DNA of 64,000 nucleotides from CBDAKK01 sp965196605 (lineage in GTDB: Bacteria; Spirochaetota; Spirochaetia; WTKD01; G963693115). Position 1 is the stretch's first letter. Each line of letters starts with the position of its first letter. The notes below the pieces were generated by a model, which did not search any database, had not been told where the DNA came from, and saw only the letters and a program-made list of their open reading frames with translations. The stretch covers positions 124,001-188,000 of the forward strand of contig CBDAKK010000008.1 in assembly GCA_965196605.1 (NCBI GenBank). Reading direction: 5' to 3'. Position numbers and translations under genes: made by a program. Shown here piece after piece: positions 55,933 to 63,478 of the stretch.

Positions 55933-56430
55933 ATGCAGTACCTTTGTAATTCTGTAGAAGAAACCATTGTTTGTGCTGAAACCTTTGTGCGTAAAAAACT
56001 TTTTTCGCAGGCGTGCAAGGTAGTCTTGCTTGAAGGGCTTGTGGGCGTAGGAAAAAGCGTGTTTGTGCGCAGTGCTCTGCGTACCCTTGGCATTAACGGG
56101 GACATACCGAGTCCGACGTTTTCGCTTATCAATGAGTATGAACTCGATGTTTCTGAAGATGATGGCGCGCACGATGTGGTCTACCATGTGGATTTGTACC
56201 GCCTGCAAAGCGATGAAGCTTTTTTTTCTTTGGAGCTCGGTGAATGCGCGCATGAGGGCTTCGTCTTTGTGGAGTGGGCGCAGAATTTTCCACGCACCTA
56301 TTATCCGCAGCCCCATTATTGTGTTTCAATTACCATGAGTGCAGAACATGATGCAGAAGCCTGCTTACAAAACAGCCCAGCAGCAACACCTCAAGCGCGC
56401 ATAATAACTATTACGCAGCATCATTGGTAA
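55933..56430 (+). CDS. tsaE: tRNA t6A biosynthesis ATPase TsaE
   Basis: 165 residues. The P-loop is LEGLVGVGKSVF (G-x-x-x-x-G-K-S), followed by SPTFSLINEY and HVDLYRL, all diagnostic of TsaE. The WAQNF near the end matches the family's E-W motif. It works with TsaB, TsaC and TsaD in adding threonylcarbamoyl to A37 of ANN-decoding tRNAs. tsaB follows 84 bases later. Confidence 0.94.
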   Translation: MQYLCNSVEETIVCAETFVRKKLFSQACKVVLLEGLVGVGKSVFVRSALRTLGINGDIPSPTFSLINEYELDVSEDDGAHDVVYHVDLYRLQSDEAFFSLELGECAHEGFVFVEWAQNFPRTYYPQPHYCVSITMSAEHDAEACLQNSPAATPQARIITITQHHW

Positions 56431-56514
56431 TGATGCGTCCGCTCGCGCGCAAAGGGCTAGGTATGTAAAAATTAAGTCGCTACGGCATGCAGGGCTTGAT
56501 TACAATACAGGTAG

Positions 56515-57273
56515 ATGAAAAACGACACAAGGTTTCACGTATTTTCTTGCGATGCTTCTGCAGAGCAAGTTTCGCTCTCATGGGCAGTTTGCGATGAGGC
56601 GCGCCGCGTCATGGAACACGCAGAGCTTGAGTATTTGTGTAGCAGAGCGCGCGGGCGTAGTGAGCGCTTTGTGCCAAGCGTAGAATATGTGCGCACTGTA
56701 GTTGGGGCGCATTATGATGACTTGCGCTGCATATGCTGCACAGTAGGCCCGGGCTCTTTTACGGGCTTGCGTAACACGCTTGCCTTTGTAAAGGGGCTTA
56801 TTGCAGCGCGCGCGCAAGCCTCGCCTATTCGAGCCGTAGCGGTGCGCACTCATGATGCCATTGCCTATCGCTATAGGGTTGACGTAGATTCCGCTAGCCC
56901 GCTTTTAGTGGTAAACGATGCGAGAAGTGGTCGTTACTATGCAGCGTTGTATCACGCGCTTGAGCACACCAATGGTGATCATGAGCTTGACCCAAGCGTT
57001 GGGAGTGTTGCCCCCCCAATATATGACTATAGCGTGGATGAAGTACTGGACTTGCTAGGAGGCAACAAGCGGCTTTTTTGTGTGGGAAACGCAGCTGAAA
57101 ACTTTGCTTGTGTTGCCAAGGAGCGGAAGCCCGCCCTGTGCCTAGAGGTCTTGCGCAGTGCGCCATGCACCATGGTACAGGCGGTTATGGCCTTGGGGCT
57201 GCAGTACTATGACGCAGGCAAATACGAAATAAGCGAGTTCTCCCAGCCCTTGTACGTACGCGCAGCACTCTAG
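56515..57273 (+). CDS. tsaB: tRNA t6A biosynthesis protein TsaB
   Basis: 252 residues. The ASKHA-type N-terminal lobe has TVGPGSFTGLRNTLAFVKGL, the conserved TsaB motif G-P-G-S-F-T-G-x-R. VVNDARSGRYYAALY is the D-A-R-x-x-x-x-Y-x segment. It is the inactive partner that stabilises TsaD in the t6A complex. The N-terminus (about 12 residues) is longer than usual. Its stop is 8 bases from the convergent csrA stop. Confidence 0.92.
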   Translation: MKNDTRFHVFSCDASAEQVSLSWAVCDEARRVMEHAELEYLCSRARGRSERFVPSVEYVRTVVGAHYDDLRCICCTVGPGSFTGLRNTLAFVKGLIAARAQASPIRAVAVRTHDAIAYRYRVDVDSASPLLVVNDARSGRYYAALYHALEHTNGDHELDPSVGSVAPPIYDYSVDEVLDLLGGNKRLFCVGNAAENFACVAKERKPALCLEVLRSAPCTMVQAVMALGLQYYDAGKYEISEFSQPLYVRAAL

Positions 57274-57281
57274 GCGCGAGT

Positions 57282-57551
57282 TTATTGTGGCGTATCTGTT
57301 TGGCCTTGCGTGTCTTTGTTCTTAAGTTGAAAAAGCTTTTTATTTATTTGTGAAACATTTTGTGAGTCTGCTTGTGCTGCTGAGATATTTTCCGCTTGAA
57401 TACTCTTCCATATTTCTTCTCGATATATTGCCACATTCCTAGGCGCATCAATGCCAACTTTTACACTGTCGCTACTTGTGCTGATAATTTTAATTCGTAT
57501 AACGTCATTTACAACGATAACTTCGTTTATTTTTCGCGACAATACAAGCAT
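57282..57551 (-). CDS. csrA: carbon storage regulator CsrA
   Basis: 89 residues from MLVLSRKINEVIVV, the universal CsrA start; this fixes the ATG at 57551. The conserved APRNVAIYREEIW holds the RNA-binding arginine. The C-terminal tail (about 60-89) is longer than in the usual 61-75-residue CsrA and is Gln/Asn-rich. CsrA binds GGA motifs in mRNA leaders and in spirochaetes controls flagellin levels. A TATAAT lies at 57559-57564, only 7 bases before the ATG, with no ribosome-binding site, so a leaderless mRNA or a more distant promoter is possible. fliW, its usual partner, is not in the window. Confidence 0.94.
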   Translation of the reverse strand: MLVLSRKINEVIVVNDVIRIKIISTSSDSVKVGIDAPRNVAIYREEIWKSIQAENISAAQADSQNVSQINKKLFQLKNKDTQGQTDTPQ

Positions 57552-57974
57552 ACAGACTATTATACACACTTTGTTATACACAAGCGGGAGTTCTTGGTGC
57601 GAAGGCTGCTCTGTTTAGGGGTTGTTGAATTAAATTTTTGAAAAACGCAGTGAACAAATAAAACACTACATTGAGTATAGTTTCGGTGAGATTAATAAGT
57701 TTTTCTCGTCTTCATAGCGCGCATACTCATGGGTACACGCGCACAAGGACTAAGACCGAAGCGCGCAAAAAAACGCGCCTTTAAGTATCAAAAAACGCAA
57801 TGCGCACGTACAGGCTTGTAAGCCTTCTGCGCATTACGTTCATAAAAGCAAGGCTTTTCATCACATATGGTGCGGGTGGGATAGGTTTTTCCCTCGCGCC
57901 GTTTTTATATTGTAAGCCCTCTCCTCCTGAGAGTAAGAGAAGCTACGCAAGTAGGGCTGTGCTACGATGGAGGC
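57552..57974. other. intergenic stretch with nested hairpin
   Basis: About 420 bases between csrA and fluC (divergent). It holds a nested stem-loop at 57799-57835: outer arms AATGCGCA/TGCGCATT, inner stem AGGCTT-GT-AAGCCT (57812-57825). A GCGCGC-AAAAAAA-CGCGC dyad is at about 57753-57777. No fluoride-riboswitch core is recognised, and an open frame starting at 57800 has no protein-like features. Confidence 0.55.
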
Positions 57975-58370
57975 ATGGTAACGTTTTTGTACATTGCGGC
58001 AGGGGGTGGCTTAGGTGCAATGCTGCGATATGGAACAACAAGGTACTTACAGGGATTGAGCATAGCCTCAGTACCCTTGGCTACGCTTGTGGTAAACAGC
58101 ATTGGTTGTTTGATAATGGGGTTTTGCTTTTATGTCTTTGAGGAGGTACTAGCAAAGGATGGAGTGCGTCTCTTCTTGCTTGTGGGCTTTGCTGGCGCGT
58201 ACACCACGTTTTCTGCGTATGCACTTGAGCTGTTGCACCTTATGAAAAGCGGGGCTGTGTACGCAGCGCTGTTTCACATGCTTTTACACAATGTGCTTTC
58301 TCTTGGTATGGTCTTTCTTGGTATGGGTATGGCTAGCCTGTTGTGGACGGGCACGCCTCCCTCACCCTAG
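57975..58370 (+). CDS. fluC: fluoride exporter FluC (CrcB)
   Basis: 131 residues with four membrane helices. Signatures: AAGGGLGAMLRYG, LATLVVNSIGCLIMGF and GFAGAYTTFSAYALE (T-T-F-S-x-F changed to T-T-F-S-A-Y). It forms a dual-topology dimeric fluoride channel. A GGAGG lies only one base from the ATG at 57975, so the real start may be the TTG at 57987, giving a protein that starts nearer the first helix. The gene stands alone. Confidence 0.92.
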   Translation: MVTFLYIAAGGGLGAMLRYGTTRYLQGLSIASVPLATLVVNSIGCLIMGFCFYVFEEVLAKDGVRLFLLVGFAGAYTTFSAYALELLHLMKSGAVYAALFHMLLHNVLSLGMVFLGMGMASLLWTGTPPSP

Positions 58371-58573
58371 CATAGCCCCTTGACTTGACAAGAAAAGAAA
58401 AAACCAAAACACACACGGCGTATTGAGCGCTACACAAATGAGGCTAGGCTGTGGAAAAAGAGGCGCGGAGTACAATAGAAAATAGCTACACGGATGGTAA
58501 GAATGCCATGGCAGAGAGCGCATGGACTGGAGGGAGAAGTTATGAGTATTAAAACTTGTGAGGTGGAATTATT

Positions 58574-59464
58574 ATGAGTTCTTTGGTTGTTGTTGGGAGT
58601 GTTAATGTGGATATGAGCATTAATGCTCCGCGTCACCCTAAAGGGGGTGAAACCTTGTGCGGCAGTGGTTTTGCCGTGCGCCACGGAGGTAAGGGCGCAA
58701 ATCAAGCCATTGCTGCTGCACGTTTTGGTGCATCGATATGCATGATAGGGTGTATTGGAGCGGATGATAACGGAGACAGAGCGCGGGAGAACCTTGTGAA
58801 TGCGGGAGTAATAAGCGATGCGCTCATGGTATGTGAGAATGCACCTACGGGTGTTGCGCTTATTACTACTGCGCAAGGCGAAAACACCATTGTTATAGAC
58901 CCTGCTGCAAATTATGAGTTGACCCCCGCCCTGCTTGAGAAGCATGAGGGCATGCTGCGTGGTGCCGCTGCGGTGTTGGTGCAGCATGAGCTGAGAAAAG
59001 AAACGGTAGAGGCTACTGCGCGGCTGTGTAAAAAGCATGATGTGCCGTGTATACTCAACCCCGCGCCTGCCTTTGAGCTTTCTGCTGCTACCATTGCTGC
59101 GGCATCATACATAACGCCTAATGAGCACGAATGCGCCATAGCCTTTGGTTGTGACATAGAACGTGCGCTTACTCTGCATGCTCAAAAACTCATTGTTACG
59201 CTGGGCAAACAGGGCATACGCACACGCGCGCATGGTGGTGCACAAGAGGATGAACTACGACTTGCTGCACATGCCGTGTCAGTTGTAGACACTACGGGTG
59301 CGGGGGATGTTTTTAATGGTGTATTTGCAGCAAGCATGGTGCAGGGCTGTAGTGTGAAGGAGGCGCTAGTGTATGCAAATGCCGCTGCTGCGCTTTCTAT
59401 TACGCGCGTAGGTGCACAGACTGCTCCTTATTATGAAGCAGTGCGTGAGTTTTTAAGTACTTGA
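58574..59464 (+). CDS. rbsK: ribokinase (PfkB family)
   Basis: 296 residues. The PfkB signatures are GGKGANQAIAAARFGA near the N-terminus and DTTGAGDVFNGVFAASM near the end, with the catalytic Asp in D-T-T-G-A-G-D. The VVVGSVNVDMSI start and GVALITTAQGENTIVID match ribokinase best. It phosphorylates ribose to ribose-5-phosphate. An AGGTGG-type site precedes the ATG. No ribose transporter lies next to it. Confidence 0.9.
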   Translation: MSSLVVVGSVNVDMSINAPRHPKGGETLCGSGFAVRHGGKGANQAIAAARFGASICMIGCIGADDNGDRARENLVNAGVISDALMVCENAPTGVALITTAQGENTIVIDPAANYELTPALLEKHEGMLRGAAAVLVQHELRKETVEATARLCKKHDVPCILNPAPAFELSAATIAAASYITPNEHECAIAFGCDIERALTLHAQKLIVTLGKQGIRTRAHGGAQEDELRLAAHAVSVVDTTGAGDVFNGVFAASMVQGCSVKEALVYANAAAALSITRVGAQTAPYYEAVREFLST

Positions 59465-59493
59465 CTTACGGGTAGTGGCTAGGCATGCGTTTT

Positions 59494-60534
59494 TCAGCGC
59501 GACTGCATGCGTGCGTGTACTATGAGTTCAGGCCTATATTCAAAGTGTATGGTGTCAAAGTTGTTCCACTTGCCTCCCCAAATGAAGCCATGCTTTTGAA
59601 AGACGCGTACCACGGCATGAGGGACGGCCCATCGTTTTTCAAGTGGAATGTCCTTCCAGCGCTTTGGGTAGTTGTTGCGTGTCCACACCCAGTATACTTC
59701 TTTTCCTTCGTAGCTACGGGGTATAATGTCTACCGCAAGCCCCAGTGCGTGCATGCTTATGTTGGCACTTTGGCTGCGTAGCACCGTTTTGTTTGCATAG
59801 CCAAAGGCGTTTTGTATTTTTGACAAAAAGGCATGCACCCTAGCATCGTGCTTGCGTAACTCGTCAAGTTCGGCATCTACTGCTTCTAGTGCCTTGCCTG
59901 CAAGGGGGTGCATTCGCAAGGTGTTATTCAAAAATCTGTGCTCCCTTGTTGCATGCGCTACTTCTGTACTTATGGCGGCGGCGCGTTGCGTCTCACGCGT
60001 ACAGCATGAGACATTGAGGAGCGCTTGGTAAAAGTCAATGGGTCGAGTGTATGCAAGGGTTTCTGCGGGAGTGAATGCCTGCGTAAGGGGTTTGAGAGAA
60101 TATGGGTAAAAGATGCTTCTATACTGTGTGTCTGCTATGTATGCTTTGCTTGTCATGCGTCCCTCGTCGTAGTATATCCATGTGCCGTGTATGAGAAATG
60201 CAGCGCTGTTTTTTTTGTATGCAAGGTCATCTATGAGTGTGGAATAGGCCAATGTTATTGAGAGAATGTATCCCCTCTCACTGCTTGGGTGTTGTAATAG
60301 CACGGCTTCAAGCGCGGGGAATTGTTGTTCTAGGTCGGATACGGAAGTTGTGCCAAAGCTTATGCTGCGATAGGGGGCGAGTACGTCTTGCCCTGACTTG
60401 AGGGGTGCGGGGTTGTTTTGTGTAGAAGTTGCGCCGCTGCCAGAGCTGTGCGTGTTGATAAAGGCAAGGGCGACAATGCACATGATGGCGAGTATGATAC
60501 GCATGGTAGTATAGATGCCTTTTAGAAAGTTCAC
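59494..60534 (-). CDS. exported peptidase M15 (D,D-carboxypeptidase-like)
   Basis: 346 residues with a signal peptide or anchor (about 11-25; RIILAIMCIVALAF). The C-terminal M15 domain has zinc motifs MHALGLAVDI (H-x-x-x-x-A-x-D) and IHFEYRPE (H-x-E), plus WGGKWNNFDTI. Such enzymes trim D-Ala-D-Ala or cut peptidoglycan cross-links. The N-terminal 180 residues have no recognised domain. The start may be GTG at 60534 or ATG at 60504. It lies 2 bases after the nadR-like gene. Confidence 0.85.
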   Translation of the reverse strand: MNFLKGIYTTMRIILAIMCIVALAFINTHSSGSGATSTQNNPAPLKSGQDVLAPYRSISFGTTSVSDLEQQFPALEAVLLQHPSSERGYILSITLAYSTLIDDLAYKKNSAAFLIHGTWIYYDEGRMTSKAYIADTQYRSIFYPYSLKPLTQAFTPAETLAYTRPIDFYQALLNVSCCTRETQRAAAISTEVAHATREHRFLNNTLRMHPLAGKALEAVDAELDELRKHDARVHAFLSKIQNAFGYANKTVLRSQSANISMHALGLAVDIIPRSYEGKEVYWVWTRNNYPKRWKDIPLEKRWAVPHAVVRVFQKHGFIWGGKWNNFDTIHFEYRPELIVHARMQSR

Positions 60535-60536
60535 GA

Positions 60537-61409
60537 CTATGCTTCCGAGGAGCGCTGTGGAAACAGTTGGTGTTGTTGTAGCATGGCTTTGGCTTGTGTA
60601 AGCGCGTGGTGTAATTGCGCATCGGAGTATATGCTAAAGACTTTGTGGCATTGGCTTTCTTCGTAGCATTGCTGTGGAGGGCTTTGTGGAGGTAGGTGAA
60701 TACATAGCAAGGGCTTGCTCATGCTACGCATGGACCTAAGCTGCGCGGCGGCAATGGCGGGTATTGCATGCGGGCGTATGCTTGTGCTACTTTCGCGCAT
60801 GGCGTAGGAGCGGTACATGCTTGCATTAAGGTGTTCAGCAAGGCCTTGGGCGTGCTGGTGTGAGCCGCGCACGCCTATTATTATAAGTAACTCGTCCTTC
60901 ACCGCGGGTGTAATGTACTGCCAGTAGTCTTGTACATGTGTTTGTATTTCGGTTGATGAAACAGGCACAATGTCTCGCTGCGTATCAATGGGTACAAACT
61001 GGGCATTGAGCGCTTGTGCAAAGTCCCCGCCGTAGTTCTCGGAGGCAAAAACGGCATCAAAGGCAACGGGAATAAGCGTGGATATTTCGCGCGCCCATAT
61101 TGACGGCGCATTGTGGTTGCTCACATGCGCTTCTTGTATTTCTTTGGTTATGTGGTACACTATGAGGTTGCCCGCGCGTATGTGTGCGTCATAGGTTTTC
61201 TTCATCCACGCGTAGCGACGCGCACCCGCTACTACATCCCCTTTTCGTGAACATAGGCAAATGTGCAAGGTCTTGCACAGCCTCAGCGCTGTGTCTATAA
61301 GAAAACAATGCCCCATGTGTAGGAGCATGAACTTGCCTATAATGAGTCCGTGCGTATATTCTGCTGCGGAGCGCGTCTCTTCCTGCACTGCATTACTCCC
61401 AGTTGCCAT
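60537..61409 (-). CDS. nadR: NadR-like nicotinamide-nucleotide adenylyltransferase
   Basis: 290 residues. The adenylyltransferase domain (about 20-180) has the nucleotidyl-transfer motif GKFMLLHMGH (G-x-F-x-x-x-H-x-G-H) and VSSTEIQ near its end. It makes NAD from NMN and ATP. In NadR a ribosylnicotinamide kinase follows; the equivalent region here starts IIGVRGSHQHAQGLAEHL and lacks the Walker A G-K-S/T, so kinase activity is doubtful. No DNA-binding N-terminus is present. The ATG comes 5 bases after the upstream gene. Confidence 0.8.
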   Translation of the reverse strand: MATGSNAVQEETRSAAEYTHGLIIGKFMLLHMGHCFLIDTALRLCKTLHICLCSRKGDVVAGARRYAWMKKTYDAHIRAGNLIVYHITKEIQEAHVSNHNAPSIWAREISTLIPVAFDAVFASENYGGDFAQALNAQFVPIDTQRDIVPVSSTEIQTHVQDYWQYITPAVKDELLIIIGVRGSHQHAQGLAEHLNASMYRSYAMRESSTSIRPHAIPAIAAAQLRSMRSMSKPLLCIHLPPQSPPQQCYEESQCHKVFSIYSDAQLHHALTQAKAMLQQHQLFPQRSSEA

Positions 61410-61414
61410 GGTTT

Positions 61415-62143
61415 TTAAAACGTATCGTAGCGCCCAGTATCCAATATCATCATGTCGACCTTGACTTTTGAAACGTAGGATTGCCCTTTGCGGACAAACA
61501 AGGGGTTTTTTGCAATGCGTACGGTTCCTTGAACCTCTTTGGGTTTGTTAGCTAGTTGTGACCTCAAGCGCCGTCTTACGGCATCGCGTATGGCATCGTA
61601 TAGGGCATCTATTTTTGCATCGGCAGATGAGTTATCTAGCATTGCAAGACCAGTGCCCATGGTTGGGTATACGGTGGAGGTATTCCACAATTGCGCTCTT
61701 CGTACTTGTGCAGTACTCAAATTATAGCGGCTGAGCACAAAGAGTGAGGCATTGTGTATGTCGGTGTTTACCACGGACAAGTTTTCGTCTTTAAAGGAGA
61801 CAGAGCCTACGGGCGTGAGGGTAAATTGTTCTTCCACGGCTCTTGCTTTATCGCTGGGGGTGTAGGAGAACGAATAGCCATATATCATGCCTGCCAATAC
61901 TTCTGAAATAAGCGTGCGTATGTGCTTTGAAGCTTGCGATATTTTCGCTTTTTCTAGCGCTTCGTTTTCTATATCAGGTATTGATGGCATGGCGCGTGGG
62001 TCGTCAAGTTCTGCCCAGCCTTCTACAATAATAACCTTGGATTTGTACCAGTCTTGTGCATGGCTACTGCTAAGCCCTATGCTTGCGAACAAGAGCGCTG
62101 CAAAAAGTACATGGGTATATAAGGATGGCTGTTTTTTATTCAT
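61415..62143 (-). CDS. exported protein of unknown function
   Basis: 242 residues with a signal peptide ending at SSHAQ (about residue 30). The mature protein begins DWYKSKVIIVEGWAELD, followed by a helical region (about 60-110) and alternating strands. The pattern (an E-G-x-A-x-x-D start, helices rich in A/K/E, a final beta segment) resembles the LPP20-like exported proteins but I cannot assign it. It leads an apparent operon with nadR and the M15 peptidase. Confidence 0.65.
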   Translation of the reverse strand: MNKKQPSLYTHVLFAALLFASIGLSSSHAQDWYKSKVIIVEGWAELDDPRAMPSIPDIENEALEKAKISQASKHIRTLISEVLAGMIYGYSFSYTPSDKARAVEEQFTLTPVGSVSFKDENLSVVNTDIHNASLFVLSRYNLSTAQVRRAQLWNTSTVYPTMGTGLAMLDNSSADAKIDALYDAIRDAVRRRLRSQLANKPKEVQGTVRIAKNPLFVRKGQSYVSKVKVDMMILDTGRYDTF

Positions 62144-62183
62144 AGTAAGTAATGTTAAGTATCGGCAGAATATCCCTCAGCCA

Positions 62184-62834
62184 TTACCATTTATTCAGCA
62201 GTCGTTTATATGGGTTGATGGAATGGCGTAGTAGCATGTATGCCCATGCCACTGCCATGCCGCCAAGGTGGGTTAAGTACGCAATGCCAGAGCCTATGCC
62301 ACCTTGCAGGGAGATGAGTTGCAAGCCAATGTAAATGAGCATGAGTACGCGCGCGGTTACGGGGAAGATGCCAAATATGTAAATTTGCACGTTAGGGTAG
62401 AGACAGGTAAAGGCAAGCATGACGCCAAAGACTGCGCCCGACGCACCAAGCAAGAAAACGCTCCATGCACCAAAGAGTACGTAGACTATCAGTGAAATAA
62501 TGCCTGCGCCTATTCCGCATAAGAAATATAAGAACAGGAACTCGCTACTGCCCCATGAGCGTTCTAAGGGCATGCCAAAGAAGTATAAGCCGAGCATGTT
62601 GAAGAGAATGTGCGAGAAGCTAGCGTGTGCAAACATGTAGCTGAACAAGGTCCAAATATAGCCCCTATTCAGTATCAAAAAGGGATTGAGAAATAACAAT
62701 TCTTCTAGCAGTGGTGGCAGCAGCTGCTGGAGCACAAATACAGCGGCGGTAATGGCAATGAGCACGAGCACCACACTGCGCCTATAAAGCCTATAGGGTA
62801 GTGGGTTTTTTATCCAATGTAGTATTTTGTTCAT
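62184..62834 (-). CDS. rhomboid family intramembrane serine protease
   Basis: 216 residues with six or so membrane helices. The catalytic serine is in LGASGAVFGVML (G-x-S-G), the histidine in THLGGMAVAWAY, and the conserved helix pair HASFSHILFNMLGLYFFG is intact. Rhomboids cut membrane-anchored proteins within the bilayer; substrate unknown. It is 26 bases downstream of hisE on the same strand. Confidence 0.93.
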   Translation of the reverse strand: MNKILHWIKNPLPYRLYRRSVVLVLIAITAAVFVLQQLLPPLLEELLFLNPFLILNRGYIWTLFSYMFAHASFSHILFNMLGLYFFGMPLERSWGSSEFLFLYFLCGIGAGIISLIVYVLFGAWSVFLLGASGAVFGVMLAFTCLYPNVQIYIFGIFPVTARVLMLIYIGLQLISLQGGIGSGIAYLTHLGGMAVAWAYMLLRHSINPYKRLLNKW

Positions 62835-62860
62835 ACGTAGCTCCTTAGGTTCTTGAGTTG

Positions 62861-63478
62861 TTACTGCGCATGCCGTTGCTGCAAAACTTCAATGCATGCT
62901 TGTAAGGGAGTCTCGCTATGTACCAAGAGTACCATAAGGTGATATAGGAGGTCTGCAACTTCTGAACTCAGTTCTTCTTGTGATTGCGCGAGTATAACTT
63001 CTATAACTTCTTCTCCAAGTTTTTTTTTAATTTTGCTGCTTCCTGAGGTAAAGAGATGCGTGGTATATGAGCCTTGAGGACGCGTGCGGTTGCGCTGTGC
63101 AACAATGTCGTAGAGTGTGTGTAAGAAGACCGCGTTGTGTTCATGCTTGTGTGCTTCAGCTGATTCAGACGCAGGGGTGGTTTCACGCCTAGGTACAGGA
63201 ATCGGGGCATGAGTGGGGAGTTCTGCTTCTTCAGGTTTGCAGGGCTCTTCGCGCTTGGTAGAAGGCTTGGGGTCTGTAGTATGGGCTACGTACCATGCGC
63301 CTGTACAAGAAACTGTTGTTATGGAAATGTGTGGATGTGCGGGAATAACGCGCTGGGTACTAGGGTGTACCTCCCACAGCATTTTGGTTTCAAGAGTTTT
63401 TTCAGCGGACTTTTCATGCGCAAGGGCTGCGTGTACTACTACACCTTCGCGCATTACTAGTAGCGGGAGTAGCGTCAT
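62861..63478 (-). CDS. hisE: phosphoribosyl-ATP pyrophosphatase with unusual N-terminal extension
   Basis: 205 residues from the ATG at 63478, which overlaps the hisA stop (TAATG). The C-terminal MazG-like HisE domain (about 115-205) has LYDIVAQRNRTRPQGSYTT, GEEVIEVILA and VADLLYHLMVLL. The first 110 residues might be a degenerate HisI (phosphoribosyl-AMP cyclohydrolase) domain: EKTLETKMLWEVHPSTQR recalls HisI, but its zinc and magnesium ligands (D-x-D-x-D, cysteines) are not seen. A Pro/Glu-rich linker (about 70-105) separates the parts. HisE hydrolyses PR-ATP in histidine synthesis. Confidence 0.8.
   Translation of the reverse strand: MTLLPLLVMREGVVVHAALAHEKSAEKTLETKMLWEVHPSTQRVIPAHPHISITTVSCTGAWYVAHTTDPKPSTKREEPCKPEEAELPTHAPIPVPRRETTPASESAEAHKHEHNAVFLHTLYDIVAQRNRTRPQGSYTTHLFTSGSSKIKKKLGEEVIEVILAQSQEELSSEVADLLYHLMVLLVHSETPLQACIEVLQQRHAQ

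Noticed and set aside
57640..57974. Fluoride (crcB) riboswitch upstream of fluC
   Set aside because: The conserved core and pseudoknot elements could not be found by eye; only an unrelated nested hairpin is present.
57800..58141. Open frame overlapping the fluC start in another frame
   Set aside because: It overlaps the clear FluC gene and its product has no domain or membrane pattern.
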